Source: Sorex araneus
Lineage: Eukaryota > Chordata > Mammalia > Eulipotyphla > Soricidae
DNA: 64,000 bases
Reading direction: 5' to 3'
Assembly: GCF_027595985.1 (NCBI RefSeq)
Contig: NC_073313.1
Span: 113,909,552-113,973,551, forward strand
Shown piece by piece: positions 42,690 to 54,158 of this stretch (positions are counted from its first letter, which is position 1; the number at the start of each line of letters is the position of its first letter). The notes under the pieces are model-generated. The model did no database searches. It worked only from the letters and a program-made list of their open reading frames with translations, and had not been told where the DNA came from. A program made the position numbers and the translations under genes.

Positions 42690-43035
42690 GCTCCTGGCCA
42701 AAGATGAAGCTCAGCAGTAGGGTACAGGCTTTGTCTGTATAAGGCCCTGTGTTGCTATTGTTGTTGAATTATGGAACACACCTTGTTGTGCTCAGGGAGT
42801 ACTCCTGCCTCTGCTCTCAGGGATCACTACCGGCAAGATTCAGACCGTAATGGGTGCCAGGGATCATACCTAGTTAGCCACATGCAAGGCAAGTAGCTTA
42901 TTCACCGTACTATCTCTCCAGTTCCATATGGTCCTGGTTTGCATCTCCAGCATTGTATGCCCCCACACATTCACCTCCCTATTCATTTAACCTTGCCAGG
43001 ACTCAGCACTATTGGGCTCTAGCACTACCAGGCAG
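42690..43035 (-). mobile_element. Cluster of old SINE fragments
   Basis: 42762-42924 is a full but worn reverse SINE (GAACACACCTTGTTGTGCTC to TATCTCTCCAGTTCC). It lies within an older plus-strand SINE whose head is at 42690-42750 and whose 3' part may be 42925-43035 (CATATGGTCCTGGTTTGC). Confidence 0.55.
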
Positions 43036-43039
43036 AGGG

Positions 43040-43270
43040 GAAAAAACTGTGTATTTGTAACAACTTTGTGGTAGCTAAAAACTAAAACGGATCCAGATGT
43101 CCTTCAACAGGTGATTGGTTAAATGAACTATGGTATGCATCCATAACATGAGCGCTTACTCAGCAATAGAGATTAATGAGTTGTTTATACATGCATCATC
43201 CTTGGATATTCTTGGATCAATATCCAAGAAACTATGCTCAGTGAAAAGTCAAATCTAAAAGTTTACATGA
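43040..43270 (+). mobile_element. Old L1 ORF2 C-terminal fragment
   Basis: GATCCAGATGTCCTTCAACA, TGATTGGTTAAATGAAC, TATGGTATGCATCCATAAC and TATGCTCAGTGAAAAGTC are typical of the end of ORF2 in ancient L1 subfamilies. Confidence 0.7.
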
Positions 43271-43324
43271 TGTATGGCTCAATTTAAATAATACTATTTA
43301 AATGCTAGCTTCCTTTTTGTATGT

Positions 43325-43459
43325 TTTGAGGGTCACACCTGGTTGTGTTTGTGGGCTACTCTCAGCAGCATTTGGTGGACCGTGTAGTACTAGAAATAAC
43401 ACCTATGGCCTCACATATACAAGGCAAATGCTCTAACACTAAGCCACATACCTGATCCA
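43325..43459 (-). mobile_element. Old A-like SINE
   Basis: GAGGGTCACACCTGGTTGTG to GCCACATACCTGATCC, worn reverse copy. Confidence 0.6.
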
Positions 43460-43700
43460 AAATCTATCTCCTAAACTGTGGATTACGATCCAGGATAACA
43501 AAAGACCTCAAAATTCTTTGCATAGTAAATTTTTTTTATGATTATCGTATGACTACTTCTTTTGTCTACCTATATAAAAGGTCACAAAAATTTTTCGAGC
43601 AAAAGTAAGTTGCTATTGGAAAAAGTCTAAGGAGTCCCATTTCAACTAGGCAGAGTAAGAGATTAGTAAATGACCAAAAGCAACAGAACCTGAGAACTGG

Positions 43701-43933
43701 TCTATCACTCTATCACTGTCATCCCCTTGCTCATCGATTTGCTTGAGAGGGCACCAGTAACGTCTCCATTATGAGACTTGTTACTGTTTTGGGCATATCA
43801 AGCCATGGGTAGCTTGCCAGGCTCTGCCGCGCCAGCGAGATACTCTCGGTAGCCTGCGGGGCTGTCCAAGAGGGGCAGAGGTCGGCGGGGTGCAAGGCAA
43901 ACGCCCTACCCACTGTGCTATCGTTCCAGCCCA
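43701..43933 (-). mobile_element. SINE type B
   Basis: TATCACTCTATCACTGTC tail repeats, RTE-like tail GCTCATCGATTTGCTTGAG, body with small deletions, head CTATCGTTCCAGCCC. The TSD AGAACTGGTCTAT flanks it. Confidence 0.93.
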
Positions 43934-43959
43934 AGAACTGGTCTATAGAACTGACTTAT

Positions 43960-44100
43960 CTAGGGGCTACGAGTGCAGGGGGTGGATGGGAGGGTCTCTG
44001 GGACATTGGTAGAGGGGAGCGGCCTTTTGGAGGTGCGTGTGGTGTTGGAAAGTATCATTTACAATATTGTAGACCACAGTGCCTCAATCAAATTTGGGAG
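43960..44100 (+). mobile_element. LINE 3' end fragment
   Basis: G-rich GGTGGATGGGAGGGTCTCTG followed by ATATTGTAGACCACAGTGCC parallels the 3' ends at 7500-7672 and 9170-9313. Confidence 0.6.
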
Positions 44101-44713
44101 AAAATATTATAGTCATAAAAATGGCTAAAATGAAAAATAATAATTGGTAGTAGTGGGAATAGGGAATTGGGGGAGGAGGTGTGGTTATAAAAGTGGCTAT
44201 GGGGCACATAATAAGGCTAAGAAGAGTTAATCTTTGGTGATCATGTGAATCTACACATATGATAAAATTGCTGAGACTACACACACACATGCATGCACAC
44301 ATGAATGAGTATGTGGAAGACTGGTGCGATATGAATGATCTCTATTGACTGAACCATTGACATGTTCCTGACTTGATATTGTACTACATGTATAATGAAT
44401 GTAACCAACAGGGAAATTGAGGTAAAGGGTAAATAGTACTTACCTATATGATTTTCTTTGCAGCTGCAAATATATTTTTCCAAAATAAAAAGCTTGTCCC
44501 CTCCCCCCTCCAAAAAAGCTTACAAATGTTAAAAGACATATAGGTGTCTCAAACAAAAAAAGGAATTTCTGACATGTTGGCATTCTTCGAATCCTGATTA
44601 TCCAAATAGCAGATCCTGCCCAGGGTGAGGAAAATGTAATTGACAAGATGACAACGCCATCTCAACAATAGTGTGCAGGGTGCAAGCAATTCTTCAGTGA
44701 TGAGAATATCAAA
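44101..44713. other. Mostly unique, possible ancient L1 3'UTR
   Basis: 44310-44440 (ACATGTATAATGAATG, CAACAGGGAAATTGAGG, AAAGGGTAAATAGT) resembles ancient L1 3'UTRs. The rest is unrecognised. (CA)-rich at 44278-44302. Confidence 0.4.
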
Positions 44714-44726
44714 AGTTAAAAGGGAG

Positions 44727-44899
44727 GGGGCTGGAGCGATAGCACAGCGGGTAGGGCATTTGCCTTGCACGCGGCCGACCCGGGTTCTAATCCCAGCATC
44801 CCATATGGTCCCCGGAGCACCGCCAGGGGTAATTCCTGAGTGAAGAGCCAGGAGTAACCCCTGTGCATTGCCGGGTGTGACCCAAAAAAAAAAAAAAAA
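44727..44899 (+). mobile_element. SINE type A
   Basis: Complete near-consensus copy with a pure 17-A tail and a 12-bp TSD GTTAAAAGGGAG. It shares the GTGAAGAGCC variant with 38069. Confidence 0.96.
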
Positions 44900-44911
44900 A
44901 GTTAAAAGGGA

Positions 44912-45766
44912 GAGTTTAGTAGGCAGTTGAAATTAAGCTAGTCCAGGAAAATAGCTATCACAGTCACTCCTGAGAAGCCTCAGACTCAAGTTTGAAAATA
45001 CTGAATTAGCAACCAACACTGATGTAAAGAGGCAAGTGAAAATAACAGGTTTAATAGAAAAGGCACTTGATGAATGCTTCAATGTTGGTATTTATTTCCA
45101 ATTTGCCTTTGAAGTCAAGATAACCAAGAGTTGAGCACCAGTTGTCATTCTTAGATATGCAATATAATTTAAACTCTGGCCTGGAGAAATAGTATGGTAG
45201 ACTTAAACACGTGCCTTGCTAGCCAGTTCAAATCCCTAGTGTTCCACATGCATTGAACAAGAAAGAGCCTGACAACTCTTCTCTTTCATCCTGCAGTAAT
45301 TCTGTTTGTAAACACAGGCACTGCAAGCCAGCTCCAGTCACACAACAGCTGCATGTGTGTGAGCACCACAAAAAAGGAGGTGCAAACATCACTGGCAACC
45401 ACAGCTAAATCGAGAGTGTGCTATGAATAAGAGGTGGAGTTTTTGTCAAGGACATGTATCAGCATCGAAATGATCCCCAGTGAACAGCACCAGTGATAAC
45501 TTGTGTGCCTCAAGTGAGAGAGTGGTTCCCAGTGAGCACATATGCAAGCACAACGGAAAGGAGCACAATTCTGGTGAGTATCGTGACCATGTGGGCAAGC
45601 ACTGCTAACTGATCTACAACCACTCACAAGAATCACAGCTAAAACTGGGAGCATCACAGCCAGGCATCTATGAAAGTTCTGATCATCACAAAAACATCAC
45701 CTACAACAATAACCAAGAAGGGAAAAGAAGGAAAGGTAATAGGAATAAAGAGAAATACCCAATCCC
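44912..45766. other. Mostly unique, old SINE head at 45178-45260
   Basis: 45178-45260 (GGCCTGGAGAAATAGTATGG, CAGTTCAAATCCC) is an old plus-strand tRNA-SINE head. 45261-45766 has SINE-like phrases (GAGCACCACAAAAAAGG, GGGAGCATCACAGCCAGG) without a coherent element. Confidence 0.45.
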
Positions 45767-45961
45767 GGGGGCCAGAGAGATAGTACAGTGAGTAATGTGT
45801 TTGCCTTGCAAGCAGATGACCTGGGGTTCAATTCCTGGCACCCCATATGGTGCACCCAACTTGCCAGAAGTAATCCCTGGCCTCAGAGCCAGGATTAAAC
45901 CCTGAACATAGCCAGGTATGGCCCCCAAACCAATAAATAAATAAATAAATAAATAAATAAA
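45767..45961 (+). mobile_element. Older A-like SINE with (AAAT)n tail
   Basis: GGGGGCCAGAGAGATAGTAC head, B box GGTTCAATTCC, CACCCCATATGGTGCACCC, AGGTATGGCCCCCAAACC, then about seven AAAT units. An intermediate-age subfamily. Confidence 0.85.
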
Positions 45962-46149
45962 TTTAATCCAGCTATGTGAAATAATTGAAATAATTGAATT
46001 TATTTCTATTGATTGCTTTTTATTACTTCCCCTCTTTCCTTCCTTTCTTGGTTATTGTTGTAGGTGATGTTTTTAGTTGCCAGGAGAGAGATCAACACAA
46101 AAGGATCTCTGCCATAGTGACATAAAGAAACAGTAGGAAAATAACAATT

Positions 46150-46325
46150 GCCCAAAGGCAATAGAAACAAAGAACAAAAGATCTGCTTTTCAGTAGGAAG
46201 TTTGGCGACTGTGGGGCAGGGGAGGGATTGAACAGGCAGGGGAATGAATTCTAAGACAATGGTGGAAGGTGGGGGAGGAGGTGCTGGAAGGTGGGAAAGT
46301 GTCATGCATGAAATCAGTAACAGTA
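46150..46325 (+). mobile_element. LINE 3' end fragment
   Basis: GGCGACTGTGGGGCAGGGG and GTATTGTAAATCACAGTGC parallel the HAL1-like 3' end. Confidence 0.55.
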
Positions 46326-46535
46326 TTGTAAATCACAGTGCATAAAGATGGAACATGATGCCAGGCCTAGAGGCAGGCTGGGGATGGGAGGAAAACTGGG
46401 GACTTTGGTAAATGGAAATGGACACTGGGTGGTGGTGGGGGGGAATGGTGCTAGAACATTGTATGACTGGTACTCAATCATGAATAACTTTGTAAATCCC
46501 GACACCTCAATGAACAAAAGAAAGAACATTTAAAC
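46326..46535 (+). mobile_element. L1 3'UTR fragment
   Basis: GGCAGGCTGGGGATGGGAGG, CATTGTATGACTGGTACTC and AACTTTGTAAATCCCGAC match the L1 3' end. It directly follows another LINE 3' end in the same orientation. Confidence 0.75.
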
Positions 46536-46557
46536 AAAGAAAATTATTACCATTACA

Positions 46558-46684
46558 ATTTTGTGTTTGGTTGGGGGCTACCTCCTGAGGTGCTCAGGGT
46601 TTAAAAAAAATTAGCAATGCTAGGAATTGAACCTAGAGCTTCACAGAGCAAGGCAAGTGCCCTGCTACTGAGCTACAACTCTGG
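46558..46684 (-). mobile_element. Old tRNA-SINE
   Basis: GGGGGCTACCTCCTGAGGTG, GGAATTGAACCTAGAGC, CTGAGCTACAACTCTGG. Confidence 0.55.
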
Positions 46685-46789
46685 GATTCAATTCAGAAAT
46701 TTTAAAACTTCTCTCAGGCTCTCTTTCCCCATGAGAAAAATGGAAGTCATAACAGTATGTATTTACTAGGCGTGGTTGTGAGGTTTTAA

Positions 46790-47270
46790 AAAATGCATGT
46801 AACTCCTATGCTCATTGCAGCACTATTCACAGTACCCAAGACCTGGAAACAACCCACATGCCCAAGAGCAGATGAATAGATAAAGTGTGAATATTTTCAC
46901 AATGGAGTTCTTAAAAATACTGGAGCTCTTACTTATTTATATGGAATGAGATCTAAGAAAGCTCTAAGAAAGATAAAATCATGCAGTTCACTGCTACAAG
47001 CGTAGAATTAGAACGTATCAGGCTGAATGAAGTCAGAGGGACAATACAGAATGATTTATATCATGTGTGGAATATAAGGAAACATAATAAGGGAAGAAGA
47101 AATGATTAAGCGCAGCAGACCCTGAGAATGGGTCTACGGAACTGAATGTGCCAAGGGAGAGCAGAGGGGTGGTGGTGATGAAGGTACAATAACTGTGTGC
47201 ATCAAAACCATAACATTTTACACTATTGTAACAATATTACCTAATTCATCCACAAGATGAAATATAAACA
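46790..47270 (+). mobile_element. Old 5'-truncated L1
   Basis: GCTCATTGCAGCACTATTCA, GGAAACAACCCACATGCC and ATCATGTGTGGAATATAAGG mark the end of ORF2 and start of the 3'UTR. Confidence 0.78.
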
Positions 47271-47299
47271 AATGACAAAATGATTTTAATTTTTAAATT

Positions 47300-47990
47300 C
47301 AAAACAAATTAAAAACACAATGAGATATTTCTACCTAACTGAAAGCTAAACTCGAACTAAAATATTTTAATGCTGAGTTCTGGCAAGGATGATGAACAAA
47401 TGGAATTCACAGATATTACTGGTAGGAATGCAAAATGGATCAGACACCGAAAAGCAGTTTGCCAATTTCATATAAAATCAAGCATACCTGTAAGATAGCC
47501 CTGATAGAAGCATATGAGCAACCCCAATCCATGAGAAATGAAAGCATATATCTCAGGAAAGCATACCAGCAAAACTTTATAGCAGTTTTATTCATTCTCA
47601 CCAAAATTTAGAGACGATACAATTGGTTAAAGGATAAACACACTACATTATATCCGCACAATGGACTGACAGTCAGGAAAAAAATGGATCGGCTATTAAA
47701 ACTCATAACATTATGGATTAATGGATTCATCACAAACATATCGTCCTAAATTAAATAATACAGACATTAAAAATCTACATATTATATTGGGGCTGGAGCA
47801 ATAGCACAGCGGGTAGGGCGTTTGCCTTGCATGCGGCTGACCCGGGTTCGAATCCCAGCATCCCATATGGTTCCCGGAGCACCGCCAGGAGTAATTTCTG
47901 AGTGTAGAACCAGGAGTAACCCCTGTGCATCGCTGGGTGTGACCCAAAAAGAAAAAAAAATCTACATATTATAGAGTTACATAAAATGAC
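47300..47990 (+). mobile_element. Older L1 ORF2 C-terminal fragment, hosting a SINE
   Basis: AATGAGATATTTCTACCTAA, GGTAGGAATGCAAAATGG, TTATAGCAGTTTTATTC and ACAATGGACTGACAGTC follow ancient L1 ORF2. A type A SINE interrupts it at 47788-47955. Confidence 0.75.
47788..47955 (+). mobile_element. SINE type A
   Basis: Complete copy with B box GGTTCGAATCC and TSD AAATCTACATATTATA on both sides, inserted in an old L1. Confidence 0.95.
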
Positions 47991-48065
47991 ATTCAGTTTA
48001 GACCAAACTATTCATATGGAAGATGTTTCAAGGGATTGTGGAAAGAGAGTGATTGGCTATAATAT

Positions 48066-48145
48066 ATTTTTTGCAATGCCAGGGGTTGAATCCAATACCC
48101 AAAATGCAATGCTGTACATTACCATTGAACCACTTCCCAGGTTCC
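48066..48145 (-). mobile_element. Old SINE head fragment
   Basis: TGCAATGCCAGGGGTTGAAT to CCACTTCCCAGGTTCC. Confidence 0.5.
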
Positions 48146-48990
48146 AGGAGGGGTCCCTATAAAAAGCCATCATGTCCTATGTGTATATGTACATATCTAT
48201 AGTGATTATGCAATTTCATGCATTCATGCAAATTCATAAAACTATACATAAAAACCTGCACATAAAAAATGGGTGTATAGCCTATAAGTTTATAAATAAC
48301 TTGCTTCTTAAAGCTAAATGAGAATTAACAAAAAAATATAAATGCAAATTGGTAACAAACCTATGAAAAGACCTTCAGTCTTACTAATATCAGGAAATGA
48401 AATTTTAAAACCCTACTAAATAACATTTTCTGTCCACAAAGTTAGCAAATTCTAAGTCTACTAAGGATTTTCAGAAAAGAGAATTCTTCTAAACTGCTGT
48501 TGAGAGGGTATATTTATACTTTAATAAATAATTTAGTGATTTTTGTACAGTTGAAGCATGCAGCCTATGATTTGACAAATCTGCTCTGTGGTTTGTATCC
48601 TAGAGGAAACCTAGCACATATACAGAATGAGACATGGATTAGCATAATAAATTATTTGTGAATTGTATTATTACTCCAAACACTGAAAGTAATTTACATT
48701 AAGAGAATGTATAAATAAGCCTAATAGTGATAAAATAGAATGATGGACAATATCTAAAATGTAGGATAAATAAGTATATACAGTGATAGAATGGTCGATA
48801 ATATCTAAAATTTAGGAACAAAACCCATGTGTATCAAATAAATATCAATAGCAAACTATTGAATAAAAATTAAGTTGCAAAATAACACCGATGGTATGCT
48901 GTTCATATGAAGTTTGTAGACACACAAAACAATACTACAAACTATATTGATATATACTTAGCAATAATTGTAGAGGGTGTAAGCTTAAAA
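48146..48990 (+). other. AT-rich, probably ancient L1 remains
   Basis: Phrases such as AAATCTGCTCTGTGG...GTATCCTAGAGG and AATATCTAAAATGTAGG suggest a very old L1 ORF2/3'UTR. Two near-copies of a 22-bp word (ATCTAAAATGTAGGA / ATCTAAAATTTAGGA) occur at about 48751 and 48802. Confidence 0.4.
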
Positions 48991-49170
48991 TGACACCAGA
49001 AAAATAGTGCAGAAATTAAAGTGCTTACCTTACACACAGCCAATCTCAGGTCAATGCCCTGTACTACATATTGTCCTCTGAGCACTGCCAGAAGTGATCT
49101 CTGAGTGTAGATCCAGGAGTAAACCAGGAATACCACCAGATGTGTCCCACCAGCAAGAATAAATAAAGAT
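48991..49170 (+). mobile_element. Old A-like SINE
   Basis: ACACCAGAAAAATAGTGCAG head to GTGTCCCACCAGCAAG end; worn. Confidence 0.65.
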
Positions 49171-49182
49171 TTAAGATAATTA

Positions 49183-49359
49183 GGGGCTGGAGCGACAGCA
49201 CAGCGGGTAGGGCATTTGCCTTGCACTCGGCCAACCCAGGTTCGAATCCCAGCATCCCATATGGTCCCCTGAGCACCGCCAGGGGTAATTCCTGAGTGCA
49301 GAGCCAGGAATGACCCCTGTGCATCGCTGGGTGTGACCCCCCCAAAAAAAGCAAAAAAA
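49183..49359 (+). mobile_element. SINE type A
   Basis: Complete copy, B box GGTTCGAATCC, C-run in the end (GTGTGACCCCCCC) and TSD TTAAGATAATTA (49171-49182, from about 49364). Confidence 0.95.
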
Positions 49360-49425
49360 ATTTTTAAGATAATTAAATGTTTAAGTAAATTCAAGTGTAA
49401 AATGAAAGCAAGTAAAAAGAATGAT

Positions 49426-49492
49426 AACCTCTAAATTTAAATGCTAAACCTAAATTTAACTCATTTAAATTTAGCATTTAAGTTTAGAGGTT
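49426..49492. repeat. AT-rich inverted repeat (hairpin)
   Basis: Two 23-nt arms, 49426-49448 and 49470-49492, are complementary with one mismatch (AACCTCTAAATTTAAATGCT and AGCATTTAAGTTTAGAGGTT) around a 21-nt spacer. Further direct copies of TCTAAATTTA / TTAAATTTAG continue to 49553. Confidence 0.85.
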
Positions 49493-49553
49493 ACCTCTTT
49501 AAATTTAGATGCTACCTCTCTAAATTTAAGTGCTTTTAAATTTAGTGGTTACC

Positions 49554-50035
49554 TTACAGAAAGTTTGGAGACGAATGAGATCTAAAAAAGCAACAACAAC
49601 AACAAAATGCCTATAACTGAAGCTGGGTAGAGTTGAATTGCTTACCTTTTGTGTGTGAACCCTTGAGTTTGATCCCCAGCCCAATCCCCAACCCCTATCC
49701 CAAGTCTGTAAAATCTATATAATCTTTTGATCCTTACAGGTAAAAGTATTATGAGCATTGCAATTTTGAGATTTATTTTTAATATTCTCTACATGTTTCA
49801 CAAAAGTAAATATTTAGGAAATAATTCCTGTATAAATATTCACATACCATCTCAGATTATCTCTCATAGTAGCAATGGCTCATGTGACACCAGTTTGGGA
49901 AATAATGGTTGAGTTGCCCATAGAATTTGGTTCTTATCTGACCCTTTCCATGTCCTAGTTGCAGAACTGAAAGACAGTCAATCTTTTACACTGGAGTTTT
50001 CTCTTTGGTTAATTGGGTTATCTTCCTTACTCTGT
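49554..50035. other. Mostly unique; short old SINE head
   Basis: 49620-49700 resembles an old tRNA-SINE head (GCTGGGTAGAGTTGAATTGC, GAGTTTGATCCCCAGC). The rest is unrecognised. Confidence 0.45.
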
Positions 50036-50213
50036 TTTTTTTTCCTTTTTTGGTCACACCCAGCGATGCACAGGGGTTGCTCCTGGCTCTGCACTCAGGA
50101 ACCACTCCTGGCGGTGCTCAGGGGTCAGGGGTCACATGGGATGCTAGGATTTGAACCTGGGTCGGCCGTGTGCAAGGCAAATGCCCCACCCGCTGTGCTA
50201 TCGCTCCAGCCCC
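50036..50213 (-). mobile_element. SINE type A
   Basis: Reverse copy with a small duplication GGGGTCAGGGGTC in the body. TSD TATCTTCCTTACTCTGT / TATCTTCCTTATTCTGT. Confidence 0.94.
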
Positions 50214-50269
50214 TATCTTCCTTATTCTGTAGCTAATAGAATAGTGAATATGATTTTAGAATGGTATCA

Positions 50270-50420
50270 CTTGTACCAGAGAAGTACCTCAATGGACTGA
50301 CTTCAAGCTTTGCATACATGGGACCCAAGTTCAATTATCAGTACCAAAAGATCCCCTGAGCACTGCTGGGAGTGACCCCCTCAAGTACAGATCTTAAAGC
50401 AGCCCCAAACACTACTGGTT
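50270..50420 (+). mobile_element. Old A-like SINE
   Basis: CAGAGAAGTACCTCAATGGA head to CAGCCCCAAACACTAC; worn. Confidence 0.55.
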
Positions 50421-52045
50421 GCTCCTCCCCACCACTGCATTAACTTTTATTGCTATTAGGAAGTACTCAAAATATGCAATTGCTATCAAATCACTAATTA
50501 CTGTGGGAAAGAGGTGAAGGAGGACATTCTAGAAGTGATACAATTTAGATTCAAGGGATTTTGAAGAATTAACCAATTTTACAAGGGAACCAAGAGGTAT
50601 TTTATTCAAAAGGGACAGAAGAGCATATTTCGAAAGTAAGATAATGGTATAGTCCTAGTTGCTAACAATATTTTACCTTTAACCTTAGGTGTATTCCTTA
50701 AAAATGCAGCAAAAGTTAAATCACATTTGGAAAAAATGATGAATGACTTTGGGATGAGTGGAAAGAATGATGATCGGTGGTAAGTCATAACTTATCTAGA
50801 CTTGAACGGATTGTGTAGTCAAATGCTAAAAACAGAGCTGGAAGGAAACATGGTGAATACATCTAAAGATGAGCCCCCCTCCACCATTTCCTACTTTCAT
50901 TTCTCTGTTTTCCATAGTTTCTCCATTTTCCAAACTCACTTTCCAGATACACTCTGGAAAAGTAGTCTGTTAAAGGAGCATTACTCAAATTATAAGCCTT
51001 TTGACAAGATCACAAGAACCAACCAAATTGGCTTTTTGTTGGGGTTCAATTGCTGAGCAATGGACTGGATCACTGCCTGACTGGTTGCATTACGTTAGTA
51101 ACCTTAATGGGAACTTGTAGGCCTGGCTAGTATGTCGGTTAAGGAGCAAAACAACCCAGAATGATTCATATCAGTGCTTGAAGGCTTGGATTTTATGACA
51201 ATAAAAATTAAAATGAAATCAAAAGCACTGCCACTTTCTCTCTCTTTATATAAAACCTAAATACAACATTTTTCCTTACAAGTAAAAATGGATGTGCGTA
51301 TGATAAGTAATAAAAATAGGTAAAGAGTCTATTTAGAAAAATCTATTTAGAAAAATGTTTCTAAAAAAGATTTAGAAAAATCCAAATTCTCTGACTACTG
51401 ACTGCCAGAGCATCACACTTAAGATATCTTGCTAATCATGCCATATTAGCCACCATATATCAGATGAATAAGAATCATTATCTTAGGTGAATTATTTTGT
51501 TGAATACATATGTCCTCAGGGAGAAAAAGAGAACCAAGAATCTAATAGTGATCACATATTGTTCAGTGATTTAAGGGGAACTGAAATTCGTGCCAATGCA
51601 TCATTTTCCATTTGTCCAAACCTGTGAAAATGATAATTGATCCAGAATGTCAGAAATGAACCTGTAGTAAAAAGAGACATGGTTACGAAAACACAAGGAC
51701 AGCAGAGCATGTAACTTACCAAGTCAGACAGCAGGAACCACACAGTAGTCTAAGGTACAGTTTTATTACTTGACTTCCCCCAGTACCTGAAAATTATTGC
51801 ATATTGGTCTCAGAAGCACATTTTTTCGACAATCCACGAAAACAGCCATAGAGTTGTTCTTTCCCAAAACATAAAAGTACAACGCTTATCTTTGGTAAAA
51901 AGAAGAATAATTATTTCATATTACAGACATGCCTTAAAAACACAAAATAGAAAACATGAAATAAGTTGATCAATACGAATGGTAGAGTCAAGGTTAGAAG
52001 TAGTGTGGTGATAAAATGTCTTTTGGAATGACTAATCTAGTTTAA
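50421..52045. other. Long unique stretch
   Basis: About 1.6 kb without any recognised repeat, unusual for this window. The longest frame (50802-51056, 84 codons) has no recognisable domain. A conserved noncoding or intronic segment is possible but cannot be shown. Confidence 0.5.
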
Positions 52046-52049
52046 ATTT

Positions 52050-52190
52050 TGGGGGTGGCAAATTTGGTGGTGCTTAGGGGCCACACCTGGCAGTACTCAG
52101 GAGATCACATGTGGTGCTGGAATTTGAATCATTGTCCTGGATTCAGTCGCATGCAGTGCAAATGCCTTAAACTTTGTATTCTCTCAAATC
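52050..52190 (-). mobile_element. Old A-like SINE
   Basis: GGGGCCACACCTGGCAGTAC, GATCACATGTGGTGCTGG, GCATGCAGTGCAAATGCC. Confidence 0.65.
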
Positions 52191-52318
52191 CCTTCAATGA
52201 TCATGCTAGACCAGTTATACCTGTGACCTTGGGCATATAACCTTGTTTTCAAACTACAATGGCTCCAGTTTCTAAATAAAACTACTATTATTGTTTCTGC
52301 CATTTTATTAATTTTTTT

Positions 52319-52536
52319 TTGGACTGGAGCAAAAAGCACAGCGGGTAGGGCATTTGCCTTGCATGCCGCCAACCTGGGTTTGACTCCTCTGTCCCTCTCG
52401 GAGAGCTCGGCAAGCTACCGAGAGTATCCCGCCCGCACAGCAGAGCCAGGCAAACTACCCGTGGCATAGTCGATATGCCAAAAAACACTAACAAGTCTCA
52501 CAATGGAGAAGTTACTGGTGCCCACTGAAGGGCAAC
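52319..52536 (+). mobile_element. SINE type B, tail truncated
   Basis: GGACTGGAGCAAAAAGCACA head, B box GGTTTGACTCC, B body (GAGAGCTCGGCAAGCTACCG), then CAATGGAGAAGTTACTGGTG and an abrupt end CCCACTGAAGGGCAAC, so it lacks the last about 40 bp of the RTE-like tail. Confidence 0.92.
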
Positions 52537-52554
52537 TTTTACTTTATTCAAAAT

Positions 52555-53190
52555 GTATTTTTAAAACTTTTTTATTGATTTATTTTTATTTTATTTTCAA
52601 TATGTAATGATGGTTTCCCATGCACATAACGCCAATACCACATCCATCACCACTGTACCCACCTCAATTTCAATCTTTTTAATTTATTTTTATTTTTTAT
52701 TGAATCACCATGAGATACAGTTACAAGCTTTCATGTTTGAGCTTCATACAATGTTAAAACACCCATCCCTCCACCAGTGCACATTTCCCACCACCAATCT
52801 TCCCAGTATACCCTCTTTTCTCACCCTCCCCCTGCCTCTCTGGCAGACAATTTCCCCCATACTCTCTCTCTCTACTTTTGGGCATTAGGGTTTGCAATAC
52901 AGATACTGAGAGGCCATCACATTGGGTCCTTTATCTACTTTCAGCACACATCTCCCATCCCGAATGATTCTTCCAACCATCATTGACTTAGTGATTCCGT
53001 CTCTATTCCAGCTGCCTTCTCCCCCCGCTCATGAGGCAGGCTTCCAACTATGGAGCAATCTTCCTGGCCCTTGTGTCTACTGTCCTTGGGCGTCAGTCTC
53101 ATGTGATGTTATTTTAAACTCCACAAATGAGTGTAGTCCTTCTATGTCTGTCCCTTTCTTTCTGATTCATTTCACTTAGCATTCATTCAG
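52555..53190 (-). mobile_element. L1 3' end, minus strand, joined to another LINE end
   Basis: 52677-53190 is the complement of an L1 3'UTR and the last ORF2 codons (TTGAATCACCATGAGATACA, CCACCAGTGCACATTTCCC, TTTCTGATTCATTTCACTTA). 52555-52676 looks like the T-rich 3' end of a second minus-strand LINE. Confidence 0.85.
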
Positions 53191-53263
53191 TCTTTAATGC
53201 AAAGCTCCCTCATGAAATAAAAAAGGCAATTTCATGGTTGATTTCAATGAAAAGAATAGGACA

Positions 53264-53421
53264 GGGGCTGGAGCTATAGCACAGCGGGTAGGGTGTTTGC
53301 CGACCCGGGTTCAATTCCCAGCATCCCATATACCATATGGTCCCCTGAGCACTGGTAATTCCTGAGTGCAGAGCCAGGAATAACCCCTGTGCATCTCTGG
53401 GTGTGACCCAAAAAGAAAAAA
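53264..53421 (+). mobile_element. SINE type A with deletions
   Basis: Missing about 15 bp of the head (GTTTGCCGACCCGGG) and part of the body, with a duplicated CATATACCATATGG. TSD AAAAGAATAGGACA on both sides (53250-53263, 53422-53435). Confidence 0.95.
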
Positions 53422-53435
53422 AAAAGAATAGGACA

Positions 53436-54151
53436 GAGTTGAGAGTTGAGGATGTCACACAGTCAGAATCTGAAGTCCCAGAGGAACAGGCAGCCTGTGT
53501 CAACCTCTGCCATCAGTTAGACTCCAACTTCCATAGCCACAATGGTGAGAAATCTCATCTTGTGGGCACATCCAAGATTCAGGCTGTCATTATCCACCAG
53601 GTCCAAGAAGCCAGAGCACTTCAAAAGATGAATGCTGTGGAAGGATGCAGGCTTCCTGTGCCAAAAATAGCGTCTACTCAGACAGTGGGGAGTGGAAGTG
53701 TCTGGATCTTTGGCTGGGAACGGCTGCCACAGTTCTGTCCGCTGAAGTGTAGGGTGTTACCATTGATGAGGGAGTCTCAGTTTTTCCTCAGGCCCCCTCC
53801 CCTCCCACATCCAGGCCCTGGTCCAGAATCTCGCAGATGACTGGCCAGACAACTTGGAGTCCTCAGAGTCCTCTAGCAGTAGAAGCTCTTGGCATTGCAC
53901 CTCTCATCACAGGTGCAAAATGCAACAACCCTCTGTCTAGTGTAACACAGCTTTGCACCCGAGCTAGTTCATGTTCCAGATGGTGAAGGTTGCCCATTGG
54001 TAGAGAATCCTTTCTTATAGATAATGGTCACGGTGGGTCTACATGCTAAGAGGGTTGAGTGTGTGACCACAAGTGGGCAACAACTGTAGTGATGTTCCAT
54101 GCTAGTGACTCCGCCAACACTTCTGTATTATTCCCAAAAACACATCAGGTT
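53436..54151 (+). other. Non-repetitive, GC-richer segment; possible degraded pseudogene
   Basis: About 700 bp unlike any repeat here, with more normal base composition. A frame from 53403 (beginning in the SINE) stays open to 53840. A Ser-rich stretch is readable in another frame near 53840-53890 (ESSESSSSR-type). The protein is not recognised. A processed pseudogene or an old exon are both possible; no splice sites, poly(A) or TSD were found to decide. Confidence 0.25.
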
Positions 54152-54158
54152 TCTCAAG

